Shown: piece by piece, positions 47,693 to 57,332 of the stretch
How the letters are laid out: each line of letters starts with the position of its first letter
Position numbering within the stretch: position 1 is the stretch's first letter
NCBI RefSeq assembly: GCF_030717845.1
Contig: NZ_JAUZVZ010000002.1
Span: 124,001-188,000 of the forward strand
Source of the DNA: Alkalimonas collagenimarina
GTDB lineage: Bacteria > Pseudomonadota > Gammaproteobacteria > Enterobacterales > Alteromonadaceae
Direction of reading: 5' to 3'
DNA length: 64,000 bases
Position numbers and translations under genes: made by a program
Notes under the pieces: generated by a model
Told to the model about the DNA's origin: nothing
What the model saw: the letters and a program-made list of their open reading frames with translations, nothing else
Databases searched by the model: none

Positions 47693-48670
47693 ATGTCAGA
47701 TGCACAGGTAGAAGTTTCAGAGATCCACTGGCTGATGGATATGTTCCAGACGGTTGATGTTGGGCTGGTGGTGCTGAATTGTGACTATCGCATTCAGGTA
47801 TGGAATGGTTTTATGGAAAGCCATAGTGGTTTGACTCCTCGCCAAGTTCGTGAGCATTATCTTTTTGATTTGTTTCCTGAAGTGGATGAAGACTGGCTTC
47901 GCCGGAAGTGCGACCCTGTGTTGTTATTAAAAAACAGGGCATTTACTATTTGGGAACAACGCCCTTATATTTTCAAGTTCCGTAATTATCGGCCAATCAC
48001 CGGCTCTGCTGAGTACATGTATCAGAACAGTACTATTTTCCCTCTGACGAATACACGCGGTGAAGTGACCCACCTTTGTTTGATTATCTACGATGTTACT
48101 GATGTAGCGGTCAGTCGGTTGGAACTAGAGTCAATGAATCATCGCCTGCATCAGCTATCGAAAACAGACTTCCTGACCCAATTGCATAACCGGGGTAGCT
48201 GGGAAAATACGCTGGTACAGGAGTTTAAACGGATCCAACGCCATCAGCATGTTAGTAGTTTGCTGATGATTGATATTGATCACTTTAAACGAGTCAATGA
48301 TGATTTTGGCCATGCAGCTGGCGATGATGTTATCCGCGAAATTGCCAAACTGGTTAAAAAGAATTTGCGTGAAACCGATATTGCCGGGCGCTATGGTGGC
48401 GAAGAGTTTGCTGTTTTATTGGTAGACACTCCAGAAGAGCAGGCAGTATATTTTGCCGAGCGATTACGAAAATCTGTAGAGAATCTGAGCGTTCATCATC
48501 ATGATGTGGTGATCCGTTGCACCGTGAGTATAGGCATTGCTCAGTCTGGCAAGTCACTGGTAAACCATCGTGCCTGGATTGAGCAAGCAGATAAAGCACT
48601 GTATGTCTCTAAAGCAAATGGTCGCAATCAACTCACTTTGGCGAGCCAGTTATCTGATAAAGAGTTTTAG
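47693..48670 (+). CDS. PAS-GGDEF diguanylate cyclase
   Basis: This 325-residue protein is predicted to make cyclic di-GMP. An N-terminal PAS-like sensor (about 10-135) begins MFQTVDVGLVVLNCDYRIQVWN. The GGDEF domain (about 155-315) has KTDFLTQLHNRGSWE, DIDHFKRVNDDFGHAAGDD and the active site GRYGGEEFAVLL. RETD five residues before GGEEF fits the product-inhibition site. It follows the receiver-CheC gene by two bases, which suggests a functional pair. Its stop overlaps the convergent spoVR stop by four bases. Confidence 0.92.
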   Translation: MSDAQVEVSEIHWLMDMFQTVDVGLVVLNCDYRIQVWNGFMESHSGLTPRQVREHYLFDLFPEVDEDWLRRKCDPVLLLKNRAFTIWEQRPYIFKFRNYRPITGSAEYMYQNSTIFPLTNTRGEVTHLCLIIYDVTDVAVSRLELESMNHRLHQLSKTDFLTQLHNRGSWENTLVQEFKRIQRHQHVSSLLMIDIDHFKRVNDDFGHAAGDDVIREIAKLVKKNLRETDIAGRYGGEEFAVLLVDTPEEQAVYFAERLRKSVENLSVHHHDVVIRCTVSIGIAQSGKSLVNHRAWIEQADKALYVSKANGRNQLTLASQLSDKEF

Positions 48671-50181
48671 TCTGCTGCGGGGCACCGGCTAAGCACGACA
48701 ATGCTGCCATCCTCATTTTGTTGTTCCAGCGACACTTTGAATCCCCATAGGCGATGCAAATGCTTCATCACTTCGTCTGTGCTTTCTGGTGCCAATGGGA
48801 TCCCTTGTTGTGGGATGTAGCGAAGTCTGAGAGAGCGATCACCTGAAATATCGACGTCGTATACCTGAATATTGGGCTCTAACTGACTTAAATTGTACTG
48901 GGCTGACAACATTTGACGTACGGTTTGATAGCCCTGTTGGTTATGGATAGCGGCAACCTCAAGGCTGGGATCTCGCGCATCATCGACAATAGCGAACAGG
49001 TGGAAGTCCCGCATCACTTTGGGCGACAGGTACTGACTGATAAAGCTTTCATCTTTAAAGTTCTGCATGGCAAAATGCAGCGTTTCAAGCCAAGGGCTGC
49101 CCGCAATATCCGGAAACCATTCTTTGTCTTCTGCAGTGGGCTCCTCACAAATACGCCGCAAATCGGTAAACATGGCAAAGCCAAGTGCATAAGGGTTGAT
49201 GCCGGAATAATGCGGACTGTTGTATGATGGTTGACTGACCACATTAGTGTGGGTGTGTAAAAACTCCAGAATAAAGCGCTCAGTCACTTTCCCTTCATCA
49301 AATAGGTGTTGCAAAATGGTGTAGTGCCAGAAGGTCGCCCAGCCTTCGTTCATCACCTGCGTTTGCTTTTGTGGATAGAAATACTGCGATATTTTACGCA
49401 CAATGCGAACCAGTTCACGTTGCCATGATTTCAATAGAGGGGCATTTTTTTCAATGAAGTAGAGAATGTTTTCTTGTGGCTCTGAAGGAAAGTGCTGTCT
49501 TTGTGAACTATCCACACTCGGCTTAGTTGGGATGGTGCGCCACAACTGGTTGACTTGAGATTGCAGATAATCTTCGCGCTCTTGCTGCCTTTTCTGCTCT
49601 TCTTCCATCGAAATTTTTTGTGGTCGCTTGTAGCGATCGACACCGTAATTCATCAGAGCATGGCAGGAATCCAGAGTATCTTCTACTTCGCTGATACCAT
49701 ATTTTTCCTCACAACGGCTGACGTACTCTTTAGCAAAGAGTAAATAATCAATAATAGACGATGCATCGGTCCAGGTTTTAAACAGATAATTACTTTTAAA
49801 AAATGAGTTATGGCCGTAACTGGCATGCGCCATGACCAAGGCTTGCATGGTGATGGTATTTTCCTCCATCAGATAAGCAATGCAGGGGTTGGAGTTAATG
49901 ACAATTTCATAAGCCAGCCCCATGTAGCCACGTTTATAATTTTGTTCTGTCTGAATAAATTTCTTACCATACGACCAATGATAGTAGCCCAGCGGCATGC
50001 CAATACTGGAATAGGCATCCATCATTTGTTCTGCAGTGATCACTTCGATTTGGTTTGGATAGGTATCGAGCTGATAGTATTCAGCAACTCTACGGATCTC
50101 TTGATGATAAGCATCCAACAACTCGAAGGTCCAATCCGGGCCATCAGATAGCGGCGTGATTTTCGAGCGAGCTTTGGCCAT
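48667..50181 (-). CDS. SpoVR family protein (YcgB)
   Basis: This 504-residue protein is of the SpoVR family, close in size to E. coli YcgB (510). It has the family stretches IGMPLGYYHWSYGKKFIQTE, NPCIAYLMEENTITMQALV, HASYGHNSFFKSNYLF and QVMNEGWATFWHYTI, with several conserved His. In Bacillus SpoVR is a spore cortex factor, but in proteobacteria its role is unknown and tied to prkA and yeaH. It is the third gene of that minus-strand operon, 20 bases after yeaH. Confidence 0.93.
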   Translation of the reverse strand: MAKARSKITPLSDGPDWTFELLDAYHQEIRRVAEYYQLDTYPNQIEVITAEQMMDAYSSIGMPLGYYHWSYGKKFIQTEQNYKRGYMGLAYEIVINSNPCIAYLMEENTITMQALVMAHASYGHNSFFKSNYLFKTWTDASSIIDYLLFAKEYVSRCEEKYGISEVEDTLDSCHALMNYGVDRYKRPQKISMEEEQKRQQEREDYLQSQVNQLWRTIPTKPSVDSSQRQHFPSEPQENILYFIEKNAPLLKSWQRELVRIVRKISQYFYPQKQTQVMNEGWATFWHYTILQHLFDEGKVTERFILEFLHTHTNVVSQPSYNSPHYSGINPYALGFAMFTDLRRICEEPTAEDKEWFPDIAGSPWLETLHFAMQNFKDESFISQYLSPKVMRDFHLFAIVDDARDPSLEVAAIHNQQGYQTVRQMLSAQYNLSQLEPNIQVYDVDISGDRSLRLRYIPQQGIPLAPESTDEVMKHLHRLWGFKVSLEQQNEDGSIVVLSRCPAAD

Positions 50182-50201
50182 TACAGTACCTCCAGCAAGC
50201 G

Positions 50202-51470
50202 TTATGCAGCCTGTTTTTTAAAGAGTTCACGGAACACTGGGTAAATATCAGCGACTTCTTGGATCGGTTGAATGGCAAAATGATCAAACTCAGCTAAAAG
50301 ACTTTCGTATTGCTGCCATAAACTCTGATGTGCTCTGGGGCTGATTTCGATGTATGCATAATAACGCACCAAGGGCAGTAACTGACTCCTCAGAAGCTGC
50401 GCGCACAACGGGCTATCATCGGTCCAGTTATCACCATCGGATGCTTGAGCGGCGTAGATGTTCCATTGCTCAGGATCATAGCGATCCGCGATTATGCTCT
50501 GCATCAGCTTTAACGCACTCGAGACGATGGTGCCACCGGTCTCTTGCGAATAAAAGAATTCCTGCTCATCGACCTCTTTAGCTTGGGTATGATGGCGGAT
50601 ATAAACTACATCGACGTTTTTGTAGCTACGACGAAGAAACATATATAACAATATATAAAATCGCTTCGCCATTTCTTTGGTCGCTTGGTCCATCGAGCCA
50701 GATACATCCATTAAACAAAACATCACTGCTTTGCTGGTTGGCTCTGGCCGTTTTTGATAATTGCGATAGCGCAGGTCGAAAGTGTCGATAAAAGGGACGG
50801 CGGTGATGCGTTGCTTCAGCTGTTTTATTTGATCCTGAATGAGCAAAAGTCGGTGCTGATCTGGCACAGGGGCTTGCTGCAATAGCGCGAGTTCCTGCTC
50901 CAGCTCAGCCAGCTCACGTCGCTTGCCTGCTGACATCGCTATACGGCGAGCTAGAGAGCCGCGTAGGGAGCGAACAATATCAATATTGCTCGGCACCCCT
51001 TCAGCACGATAGCCGGCTCTGACTTGCTTGTATTGTACTAGTTTGTCTAGCTGGTTTTTCTTTAGGTTAGGTAGTTCTAAATCTTCAAACAACAAGTCGA
51101 GGTATTCGTCTTTCGAAATAGAAAAAACAAAGTCATCAGAGCCTTCGCCATCAGCACTGGCATCTCCCTTACCACTGCCCTGGCCTGTTCCTCCATCAGG
51201 GCGTTTTATGCGATCGCCCGGGCTGAATTGGTCGTTGCCAGGGTGGACAATATCCCGGCGACCGCCTTTGCCATGATGAAACATTGGTTCACTAATGTCT
51301 TTACTCGGAATGGTGATGCTTTCTCCGCTATCAACATCGGTGACACTTCGTTTACTCACGGCATCAGACACTGCTTTTTTGATTTGTTGCTTATAGCGCC
51401 GCAGAAAGCGCTGCCGATTGACAGCACTTTTGTTTTTGCCATTCAGCCGACGATCGATAAAATGCACCAT
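50202..51470 (-). CDS. yeaH: YeaH/YhbH family protein (DUF444)
   Basis: This 422-residue protein aligns well with E. coli YeaH (427). It starts [19 protein letters not shown] and includes [19 protein letters not shown] and a VWA-like domain with the metal site [20 protein letters not shown] near residue 235. [20 protein letters not shown] and [14 protein letters not shown] follow. In E. coli yeaG and yeaH form an operon induced by nitrogen starvation and in stationary phase; the molecular role is unclear. It lies 18 bases after prkA. Confidence 0.94.
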   Translation of the reverse strand: MVHFIDRRLNGKNKSAVNRQRFLRRYKQQIKKAVSDAVSKRSVTDVDSGESITIPSKDISEPMFHHGKGGRRDIVHPGNDQFSPGDRIKRPDGGTGQGSGKGDASADGEGSDDFVFSISKDEYLDLLFEDLELPNLKKNQLDKLVQYKQVRAGYRAEGVPSNIDIVRSLRGSLARRIAMSAGKRRELAELEQELALLQQAPVPDQHRLLLIQDQIKQLKQRITAVPFIDTFDLRYRNYQKRPEPTSKAVMFCLMDVSGSMDQATKEMAKRFYILLYMFLRRSYKNVDVVYIRHHTQAKEVDEQEFFYSQETGGTIVSSALKLMQSIIADRYDPEQWNIYAAQASDGDNWTDDSPLCAQLLRSQLLPLVRYYAYIEISPRAHQSLWQQYESLLAEFDHFAIQPIQEVADIYPVFRELFKKQAA

Positions 51471-51488
51471 ACTGCCTCCAGACCGAGA

Positions 51489-53411
51489 TTACTGCGACTT
51501 ACGAACGCGTAAATACCACTCGGATAATAAGCGCACTTGTTTACGGGTGTAGCCTTTCTCCATCATGCGATTGACAAAATCATCATGTTTTTTCTGATCT
51601 TCGGTCGAGGTTTTGGCATTAAATGAAATCACAGGTAGCAGTTCTTCTGTGCTGGAGAACATTTTTTTCTCAATGACGGTTCGCAACTTTTCATAACTGG
51701 TCCAGACTGGGTTTTTACCATTGTTTTTTGCTTTGGCCCGCAAAACAAAATTGACGATCTCGTTACGGAAATCTTTTGGATTACTAATACCCGCTGGTTT
51801 TTCTATTTTCTCCAACTCTGAGTTTAGGGCAGAGCGGTCAAACAACTGCCCGGTCTCTGGATCACGGTACTCCTGATCCTGGATCCAAAAGTCGGCATAA
51901 ATGACGTAGCGATCAAAGATATTCTGGCCATACTCTGAGTACGACTCTAAATAAGCGGTTTGAATTTCTTTGCCAATAAACTCAACATATTTAGGCGTCA
52001 GATAACCCTTTAAATGCTCAAGCAATCGTTCTGCCATTTCGGCTGGGAATTGCTCTCGTTCTATTTGTTGCTCCAACACATAAAACAAATGCACTGGGTT
52101 GGCTGCCACTTCGCTGGAATCAAAGTTGAATACGCGCGATAAAATCTTAAAGGCAAATCGAGTGGAAAGCCCAGTCATGCCCTCGTCTACACCAGCGTAA
52201 TCACGGTATTCCTGATAGGATTTTGCTTTGGGATCGGTGTCTTTTAAGCTCTCACCGTCATAGACCCGCATTTTGGAGTAGATGCTGGAATTTTCGGGCG
52301 ATTTTAACCGGGATAGCACCACGAACTGGGCTAAACTGGATAAGGTGCCAGGCGCACAAGGCGCTTCTTTTAGTTCGGAGTGCTCGATCAGTTTATGATA
52401 GATGTTCTGCTCTTCTGAGACGCGTAAACAATAAGGGACTTTGACAATATAAACCCGGTCTAAAAAGGCTTCGTTATTTTTGTTGTTCTTAAAGGTTTGC
52501 CATTCAGATTCATTGCTATGCGCTAAAATCATGCCATCAAAAGGCAATGCGGCTAGTCCTTCGGTTCCATTGTAATTTCCTTCCTGGGTCGCGGTCAGAA
52601 GGGGATGCAACACCTTAATAGGTGCCTTGAACATCTCTACAAACTCCATCAGGCCTTGATTGGAACGACAGAGGGCGCCGGAATAGCTGTAAGCATCAGG
52701 ATCATTTTGGGCGTAATGTTCCAATTTACGAATATCTACCTTGCCGACTAAAGCAGAGATGTCTTGGTTGTTTTCATCACCCGGTTCAGTTTTGGCAATG
52801 GCAATTTGATTCAGAATGGAAGGTGTGCGTTTGACTACCCGGAACTCACTAATATCGCCATTGAACTCATGCAGTCGTTTACTGGCCCATGGTGACATAA
52901 TGGTCGAGAGGTACCGTTTGGGGATGCCATATTCCTCACTTAAAATTTGTCCATCCTCTTCAACATTAAATAAACACAGTGGATGGTCATAAACTGGTGA
53001 GCCTTTCAGATAATAAATAGGCACTTGCTGCATCAGGAATTTCAACTTTTCTGCCAGTGATGATTTCCCACCACCGACAGGACCCAATAAATAGAGTATT
53101 TGTTTTTTCTCTTCCAGCCCTTGAGCGGAATGTTTCAGATACGCCACAATTTGTTCAATGGCATCCTCCATACCATAAAACTCAGAAAACGCTGGGTAGC
53201 GATGGATCACGCGGTTAGAGAATAAGCGACTTAACTGAGGATCATTTGCGGTATCAATGAGTTCTGGTTCACCGATGGCCATAAGCAGCCGTTCTGCAGC
53301 ACTGGCAAAACAACTTTTATCGGTTTTGCACAGTGACAAAAACTCCTGAATACTAAATTCTTCCTCTTTAGTCGCTTCGTATCTGGACTTGTAGTGCTCA
53401 ACAATGCTCAT
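51489..53411 (-). CDS. yeaG: PrkA/YeaG serine protein kinase
   Basis: YeaG/PrkA is an AAA+ protein with reported Ser kinase activity, linked to starvation adaptation. The ATG at 53411 has GGAGG five bases upstream and gives 640 residues starting MSIVEHYKSRYEATKEEEF, like E. coli YeaG; a GTG two codons earlier is less likely. It has the Walker A LLGPVGGGKSSLAEKLK near residue 106, and long conserved stretches such as NRVIHRYPAFSEFYGMEDAI. It heads the operon with yeaH and spoVR. Confidence 0.94.
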   Translation of the reverse strand: MSIVEHYKSRYEATKEEEFSIQEFLSLCKTDKSCFASAAERLLMAIGEPELIDTANDPQLSRLFSNRVIHRYPAFSEFYGMEDAIEQIVAYLKHSAQGLEEKKQILYLLGPVGGGKSSLAEKLKFLMQQVPIYYLKGSPVYDHPLCLFNVEEDGQILSEEYGIPKRYLSTIMSPWASKRLHEFNGDISEFRVVKRTPSILNQIAIAKTEPGDENNQDISALVGKVDIRKLEHYAQNDPDAYSYSGALCRSNQGLMEFVEMFKAPIKVLHPLLTATQEGNYNGTEGLAALPFDGMILAHSNESEWQTFKNNKNNEAFLDRVYIVKVPYCLRVSEEQNIYHKLIEHSELKEAPCAPGTLSSLAQFVVLSRLKSPENSSIYSKMRVYDGESLKDTDPKAKSYQEYRDYAGVDEGMTGLSTRFAFKILSRVFNFDSSEVAANPVHLFYVLEQQIEREQFPAEMAERLLEHLKGYLTPKYVEFIGKEIQTAYLESYSEYGQNIFDRYVIYADFWIQDQEYRDPETGQLFDRSALNSELEKIEKPAGISNPKDFRNEIVNFVLRAKAKNNGKNPVWTSYEKLRTVIEKKMFSSTEELLPVISFNAKTSTEDQKKHDDFVNRMMEKGYTRKQVRLLSEWYLRVRKSQ

Positions 53412-53474
53412 ATGCACCTCCGATCAGCTCACGAAAAAGGTCAACACATCCTACTTAAGGTTAGACAGTAAAAA

Positions 53475-53519
53475 TTGAGTTCGCTCAAAAATCTCAGAAA
53501 ATTATGCAGATAATCTGCA
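53475..53519 (-). promoter_or_regulatory. Hairpin and palindrome upstream of prkA
   Basis: TGCAGAT (53505-53511) and ATCTGCA (53513-53519) form a perfect inverted repeat around one A, centred about 100 bases before the prkA start. Nearer the gene, TTGAG (53475-53479) and CTCAA (53484-53488) form a short stem, followed on the minus strand by five T. The first may be an operator and the second a weak leader hairpin. Confidence 0.4.
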
Positions 53520-53573
53520 GCCATTCTGTCCTTTTGGTATGGGATCCTATACGCAGGCTGAAAACGATGGATC

Positions 53574-53605
53574 AAAAAAGCCCGACTCATGAGTCGGGCT
53601 TTTTT
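53574..53605. terminator. Bidirectional terminator downstream of sodB
   Basis: The stretch 53574-53605 is a perfect 32-base palindrome: AAAAAAGCCCGACTC ends opposite GAGTCGGGCTTTTTT. It terminates sodB (-) 16 bases after its stop and insulates the prkA promoter region. Confidence 0.92.
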
Positions 53606-53620
53606 CAGAAGACGCGGGTA

Positions 53621-54205
53621 TTAAGCGCTAAAGTTTTTGCTGGCAAAGTCCCAGTTTACTAAGGCCCAGAATGCATCGAGGTAAGTTGGGCGAGCATTGC
53701 GGTAGTCGATGTAGTAGGCATGCTCCCACAAGTCGACGGTCAGCACTGGCGTTAGGCCTGTGTGGGCCAAAGGCGTGTCGGCATTGCTGGTATTCACGAT
53801 ATCCAGACTGCCATCGGCTTTCTTCACCAACCAGGTCCAGCTAGAGCCAAAGTTGTTGACGGCTTTATCATTAAAGGCCGCTTTAAAGTCAGCGAAAGAA
53901 CCCCATTTGGCGTTAATGGCATCAGCTAAAGCGCCAGAGGCTTCACCGCCACCATTCGGGCTTAAACAATGCCAGTAGAACGTATGGTTCCAGACTTGAG
54001 CCGCATTGTTAAAAACACCACCTTCAGAGGAACGCACGATTTCTTCCAGAGACTTTCCTGCATAATCAGTGCCTTCAATCAGGCCATTTAACTTCACGAC
54101 ATAGGTGTTGTGGTGTTTGCCATAGTGGTACTCTAAAGTCTCTTCAGAGATATGTGGGGCAAGCGCATTTTTTGCATAAGGTAATGCCGGTAGTTCAAAA
54201 GCCAT
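53621..54205 (-). CDS. sodB: Iron superoxide dismutase
   Basis: SodB dismutates superoxide in the cytoplasm. The 194-residue protein starts [20 protein letters not shown] and has metal ligands in [12 protein letters not shown] (His27), [19 protein letters not shown] (His74) and [16 protein letters not shown] (Asp and His). QVWNHTFYW and the [10 protein letters not shown] stretch fit the iron rather than the manganese subgroup. It lies divergent to grxD; the spacer has no obvious Fur box that I could confirm by eye. Confidence 0.95.
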   Translation of the reverse strand: MAFELPALPYAKNALAPHISEETLEYHYGKHHNTYVVKLNGLIEGTDYAGKSLEEIVRSSEGGVFNNAAQVWNHTFYWHCLSPNGGGEASGALADAINAKWGSFADFKAAFNDKAVNNFGSSWTWLVKKADGSLDIVNTSNADTPLAHTGLTPVLTVDLWEHAYYIDYRNARPTYLDAFWALVNWDFASKNFSA

Positions 54206-54463
54206 TTTTTTTCTCCATTCGCGTTGTTAACGTTGTCTGCACCAGTTAGACTACAATACCCGAGTAAAATACTCAAGTTTTAGCCGCAGCCAAATTTTAG
54301 CTGAGGGTTGCGCGTTAAACACCAAGCTATACTTGATGATGATGCTGGGTTCTGTTTACCAAGATTGGGTCATTGTACGGAAAAACAAGGGGCTACCCGA
54401 TGAATTCCTCTGCGCTTCGAGGTACAATGACACCATTATTCACATGCATTAGAGGCCGTAACC

Positions 54464-54808
54464 ATGGACACCATTGATAGAATTAAACAGCAAATTGCTG
54501 AAAACTCGATCCTTTTATACATGAAGGGATCACCAAAATTGCCTAGCTGTGGTTTTTCTGCTCAAGCAGTGCAAGCGCTAATCAGCTGTGGTGAACAGTT
54601 TGCTTTTGTTGATATTTTGCAAAACCCGGATATACGCGCTGAGCTGCCTGCTTATGCTAATTGGCCGACATTTCCACAATTGTGGGTGGATGGTGAGTTG
54701 GTTGGTGGGTGCGATATTATCCTTGAGATGTTCCAGCGTGGCGAGTTACAACCTTTAATCAAAGAAACTGCGGCGAAGTACAGCCAGGGTGAAGCGGCTG
54801 CTGAATAA
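54464..54808 (+). CDS. grxD: Monothiol glutaredoxin 4 (CGFS type)
   Basis: GrxD is an iron-sulfur cluster carrier glutaredoxin. The 114-residue protein has the signature PKLPSCGFSAQAVQAL with a single active Cys at about residue 30, then NWPTFPQLWVDGELVGGCDI, which binds glutathione. It matches the E. coli length (115). It is a single gene with a terminator that it may share with rnt on the other strand. The neighbouring sodB gene fits an iron and oxidative stress context. Confidence 0.95.
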   Translation: MDTIDRIKQQIAENSILLYMKGSPKLPSCGFSAQAVQALISCGEQFAFVDILQNPDIRAELPAYANWPTFPQLWVDGELVGGCDIILEMFQRGELQPLIKETAAKYSQGEAAAE

Positions 54809-54841
54809 CCAGCTTTTCACCGGCTGTAGGTTGTTATGAGT

Positions 54842-54868
54842 AAAAAAACCGCCTCGGCGGTTTTTTTA
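54842..54868. terminator. Bidirectional terminator between grxD and rnt
   Basis: AAAAACCG and CGGTTTTT close a GC-rich stem (core ACCGCC/GGCGGT) at 54843-54867 with A and T runs on either side. It serves grxD (+) and reaches the rnt stop codon on the minus strand. Confidence 0.85.
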
Positions 54869-55549
54869 TTGGGAGATGCTTGCTGAACTGTCAACCCGGT
54901 TGTCATCAGATGGCTCGGTTGCCTGAGCCAGGGGCCAGCCTCCTAAATCCTGCCATTGGTTGATGATGTAGCAGAACAGCTCAGCTGTTCGTTCGGTATC
55001 GTAAAGTGCGCTATGGGCTTCGTTGTTGTCAAAGTCGATACCAGCTTGCTTGCAGGCTTTAGCCAGCACGGTTTGTCCCAATGCCAGTGCGGAAAGGCTG
55101 GTCGTATCGAATGAAACAAAAGCATGAAATGGGTTTCGTTTGAGGTTGATCCGAGCGACAGCTGCATTGAAAAAGCTTTGATCAAAAGCGGCGTTATGCG
55201 CCACAATCACTGAGCGTTGGCAACCGGCTGCTTTTTGCGCCTTCCGCACCGCTTTGCAAATTTCAGTGATGGCTTCACGTTCTGTCACAGCTCCACGCAA
55301 TGGATGGTAGGGGTCGATGCCATTGAAGGCCAGTGCGCTGGCTTCGAGGTTGGCGCCTTCAAAAGGCTCGACATGAAAATGCAAGGTTTCCATCGGATGG
55401 ATGCGTCCTGCTTCATCCATGGTCAACAAGGTGGCCGCAATCTCCAGCATGGCGTCAGTTTGCGGATTAAAGCCAGCGGTTTCGATATCAATCACTACGG
55501 GATAGTAGCCTCGAAATCGTTGTGATAGTAAAGAAGTTGCCTGAGTCAT
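54866..55549 (-). CDS. rnt: Ribonuclease T
   Basis: RNase T trims 3' ends of tRNA and other stable RNAs and turns over tRNA CCA. The 227-residue protein has the DEDD exonuclease motifs: [20 protein letters not shown] near residue 18, [10 protein letters not shown] near 120 and [15 protein letters not shown] near 180, with the catalytic His. The length is close to E. coli RNase T (215). It is divergent to motY, 117 bases apart. Confidence 0.95.
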   Translation of the reverse strand: MTQATSLLSQRFRGYYPVVIDIETAGFNPQTDAMLEIAATLLTMDEAGRIHPMETLHFHVEPFEGANLEASALAFNGIDPYHPLRGAVTEREAITEICKAVRKAQKAAGCQRSVIVAHNAAFDQSFFNAAVARINLKRNPFHAFVSFDTTSLSALALGQTVLAKACKQAGIDFDNNEAHSALYDTERTAELFCYIINQWQDLGGWPLAQATEPSDDNRVDSSASISQ

Positions 55550-55666
55550 AATGCTGCCTGCTATGCTGAATAGATGTATTATGCCAAAAAATGCAGCTTG
55601 GGTCTTGTCTCGGCACAGTGTTTGCTAGGTTTTTACACAATAGTAGGTTAAACAGGATAAGCGGTT

Positions 55667-56542
55667 ATGTGGCGTACACTGATCTTCGGTAGTTTGCTGG
55701 TGTTAAGCCATTCGGTGTGGGCGAGTCAAAGCTATGTGCGGCAATATTCTGCCGCCTTAGAACAATCTGACTGGCAATTGCGCCACAATTCACCTCTGCG
55801 CTGTGAAATAAGCCATCCGATCCCTGGTTTTGGCGAAGCGGTCTTTCATAGTGAAGCAGGCAAAGAACTCAATTTATGGTTCGAGTTGAAAATGCTGCGC
55901 TTGCCCGATGGATACGATTTGGCCGAGGTGTTGTCGATCCCGCCACGTTGGCGTCCGGGGGAGCAAGCTCGAGCGATTGCCAGCATGCGTTTATTAAAAC
56001 AATTCAATGGTGATTTACCAAAGCAAGCTGCGTGGAATATGTTGCATGAATTGGAGCGGGGCTATCAACCTACCTTTTATTTTTCTGATTGGCATCAGCC
56101 GGAAGATAAAGTGGTTGCTAGCTTAAATCCGGTGCAGTTCCCGGCTATTTATCAACAATTCAATCAATGCATTTCGATGTTGTTGCCTTATCGCTTCGAA
56201 GACATCGCTTTTACCGTGTTGAGTTATGAGGTAGGTGGGGACCAATTGACTCGTGAGTCTCGGCGTCGCCTGGCGGCCATTGCTGAGTACTTAAAGTATG
56301 ACGATGCGATTGAGCAAGTACAAATTCAAGGATATACCGATAGTTACGGTGGCCGCTGGATGAATGAGCAGTTATCGGTGCAACGAGCGGAGAAAGTGAA
56401 ACGGTTTTTTGTCGATGCAGGGCTGGCAGAAAACCGAATCGATGTGGATGGTTTTGGTCAACGTCGTCATGTCGCGCCCAACCAAACTATTCAAGGAAGG
56501 GCCACGAACCGTCGGGTGGTAGTGCAGATGACACGGCCTTAA
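55667..56542 (+). CDS. motY: MotY-like OmpA-family flagellar stator-ring protein
   Basis: MotY is a periplasmic protein of the T ring that anchors sodium-driven stators around the polar flagellar motor. The 291-residue protein has a signal peptide (cut after VWA), a unique N-terminal domain starting SQSYVRQYSAALEQSDW, and a C-terminal OmpA-like peptidoglycan-binding domain with VQIQGYTDSYGGRWMNEQLS near residue 228 and ATNRRVVV at the end. Length and layout match Vibrio MotY (about 293), and I recall motY lying beside rnt there too. AGGAT is about 8 bases before the ATG. Confidence 0.85.
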   Translation: MWRTLIFGSLLVLSHSVWASQSYVRQYSAALEQSDWQLRHNSPLRCEISHPIPGFGEAVFHSEAGKELNLWFELKMLRLPDGYDLAEVLSIPPRWRPGEQARAIASMRLLKQFNGDLPKQAAWNMLHELERGYQPTFYFSDWHQPEDKVVASLNPVQFPAIYQQFNQCISMLLPYRFEDIAFTVLSYEVGGDQLTRESRRRLAAIAEYLKYDDAIEQVQIQGYTDSYGGRWMNEQLSVQRAEKVKRFFVDAGLAENRIDVDGFGQRRHVAPNQTIQGRATNRRVVVQMTRP

Positions 56543-56883
56543 CTTTCTGGCGCCAATACCATCAAATCAACTTGCTGCCAGTCTTGTTGCGATGAAATAA
56601 TGACTCGGATACGGTGTGGCGCTTGGATAAATTGCATTTCTAATTGGCCATAACGTGTCGTCTCATAGGTTGGGCTACCAAATGCCTGCCGATACAGCTG
56701 GGCCAGTTCAGCCTGATCGTGCTGACTAAAATAACTTAAAATAGCGGGCAGTTTATCGTCAAGGCGAGCAAACTCGCGGGCATCGTCTGCTTGTGGCCAC
56801 TCGCTAAAGTCGATAGTGGCATAAGCTGGCTGTGTGGCGAAAAAAAACACAGCGGTAAGGAAGGCGTATTTCATTTTAGACAT
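56539..56883 (-). CDS. Small periplasmic protein, unknown function
   Basis: This 114-residue protein has a clear signal peptide (MSKMKYAFLTAVFFFATQPA, cut near AYA). The mature part starts TIDFSEWPQADDAREFARLDD and contains no motif I recognise and no Cys. AAGGA lies about 7 bases upstream of the ATG at 56883. It ends inside the last four bases of motY on the opposite strand. It could be co-transcribed with the response regulators upstream (48-base gap), but no function can be assigned. Confidence 0.7.
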   Translation of the reverse strand: MSKMKYAFLTAVFFFATQPAYATIDFSEWPQADDAREFARLDDKLPAILSYFSQHDQAELAQLYRQAFGSPTYETTRYGQLEMQFIQAPHRIRVIISSQQDWQQVDLMVLAPES

Positions 56884-56930
56884 GGGTTAGTCCTTGAATA
56901 TTCTTACGAGGGTTAGCTTACACCATGATT

Positions 56931-57332
56931 TCAAATGGCGATATAGCGCTCATACAACTGCATGGCTGCCAATATTTTATCACCGGTAAAAGGCTTTACG
57001 ATAAAGGTAGCTGCGCCACAACGAATACTTTCTTTGACGTTTTCCAAGGTGCTGACACCACTGACCATGACAATAAAACAGTCTGGTTTCAGTGCTTTAA
57101 ATTTTTTTAATAACTCAAGTCCTGAGGCATCTGGCAACTCTATATCTAAAAACACAATAGAGGGCATTTGCAGACTAAATAAATCCATGGCTGCGGATGC
57201 TTTATTGGCATTAAAAAAAGTAAATTTTCGTGGCTTAAGATTCGTTGTGTTGTAGATGGCCATGATGTTGTTACGAAGCAATTGCCGGGTGTAGTCCACA
57301 TCATCGACCAGCAAGATTTTACGCTCACTCAT
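56931..57332 (-). CDS. Single-domain response regulator (CheY-like)
   Basis: This 133-residue protein is only a receiver domain. It has LLVDDVDYTRQLL, the phosphoacceptor Asp in FLDIELPDASGLE, MVSG and VKPF, so all catalytic residues are present. AGGAGG lies five bases before its ATG. Its start overlaps the end of the receiver-HPt gene by eight bases, so the two are almost certainly co-expressed and may form a phosphorelay, the HPt passing phosphate to this receiver. It has no output domain, so its target is presumably a protein. Confidence 0.87.
   Translation of the reverse strand: MSERKILLVDDVDYTRQLLRNNIMAIYNTTNLKPRKFTFFNANKASAAMDLFSLQMPSIVFLDIELPDASGLELLKKFKALKPDCFIVMVSGVSTLENVKESIRCGAATFIVKPFTGDKILAAMQLYERYIAI

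Noticed and set aside
53500-53530. Possible sigma-54 promoter for prkA
   Set aside because: A GG and a GC pair are present on the minus strand but 13 bases apart instead of the required 10.
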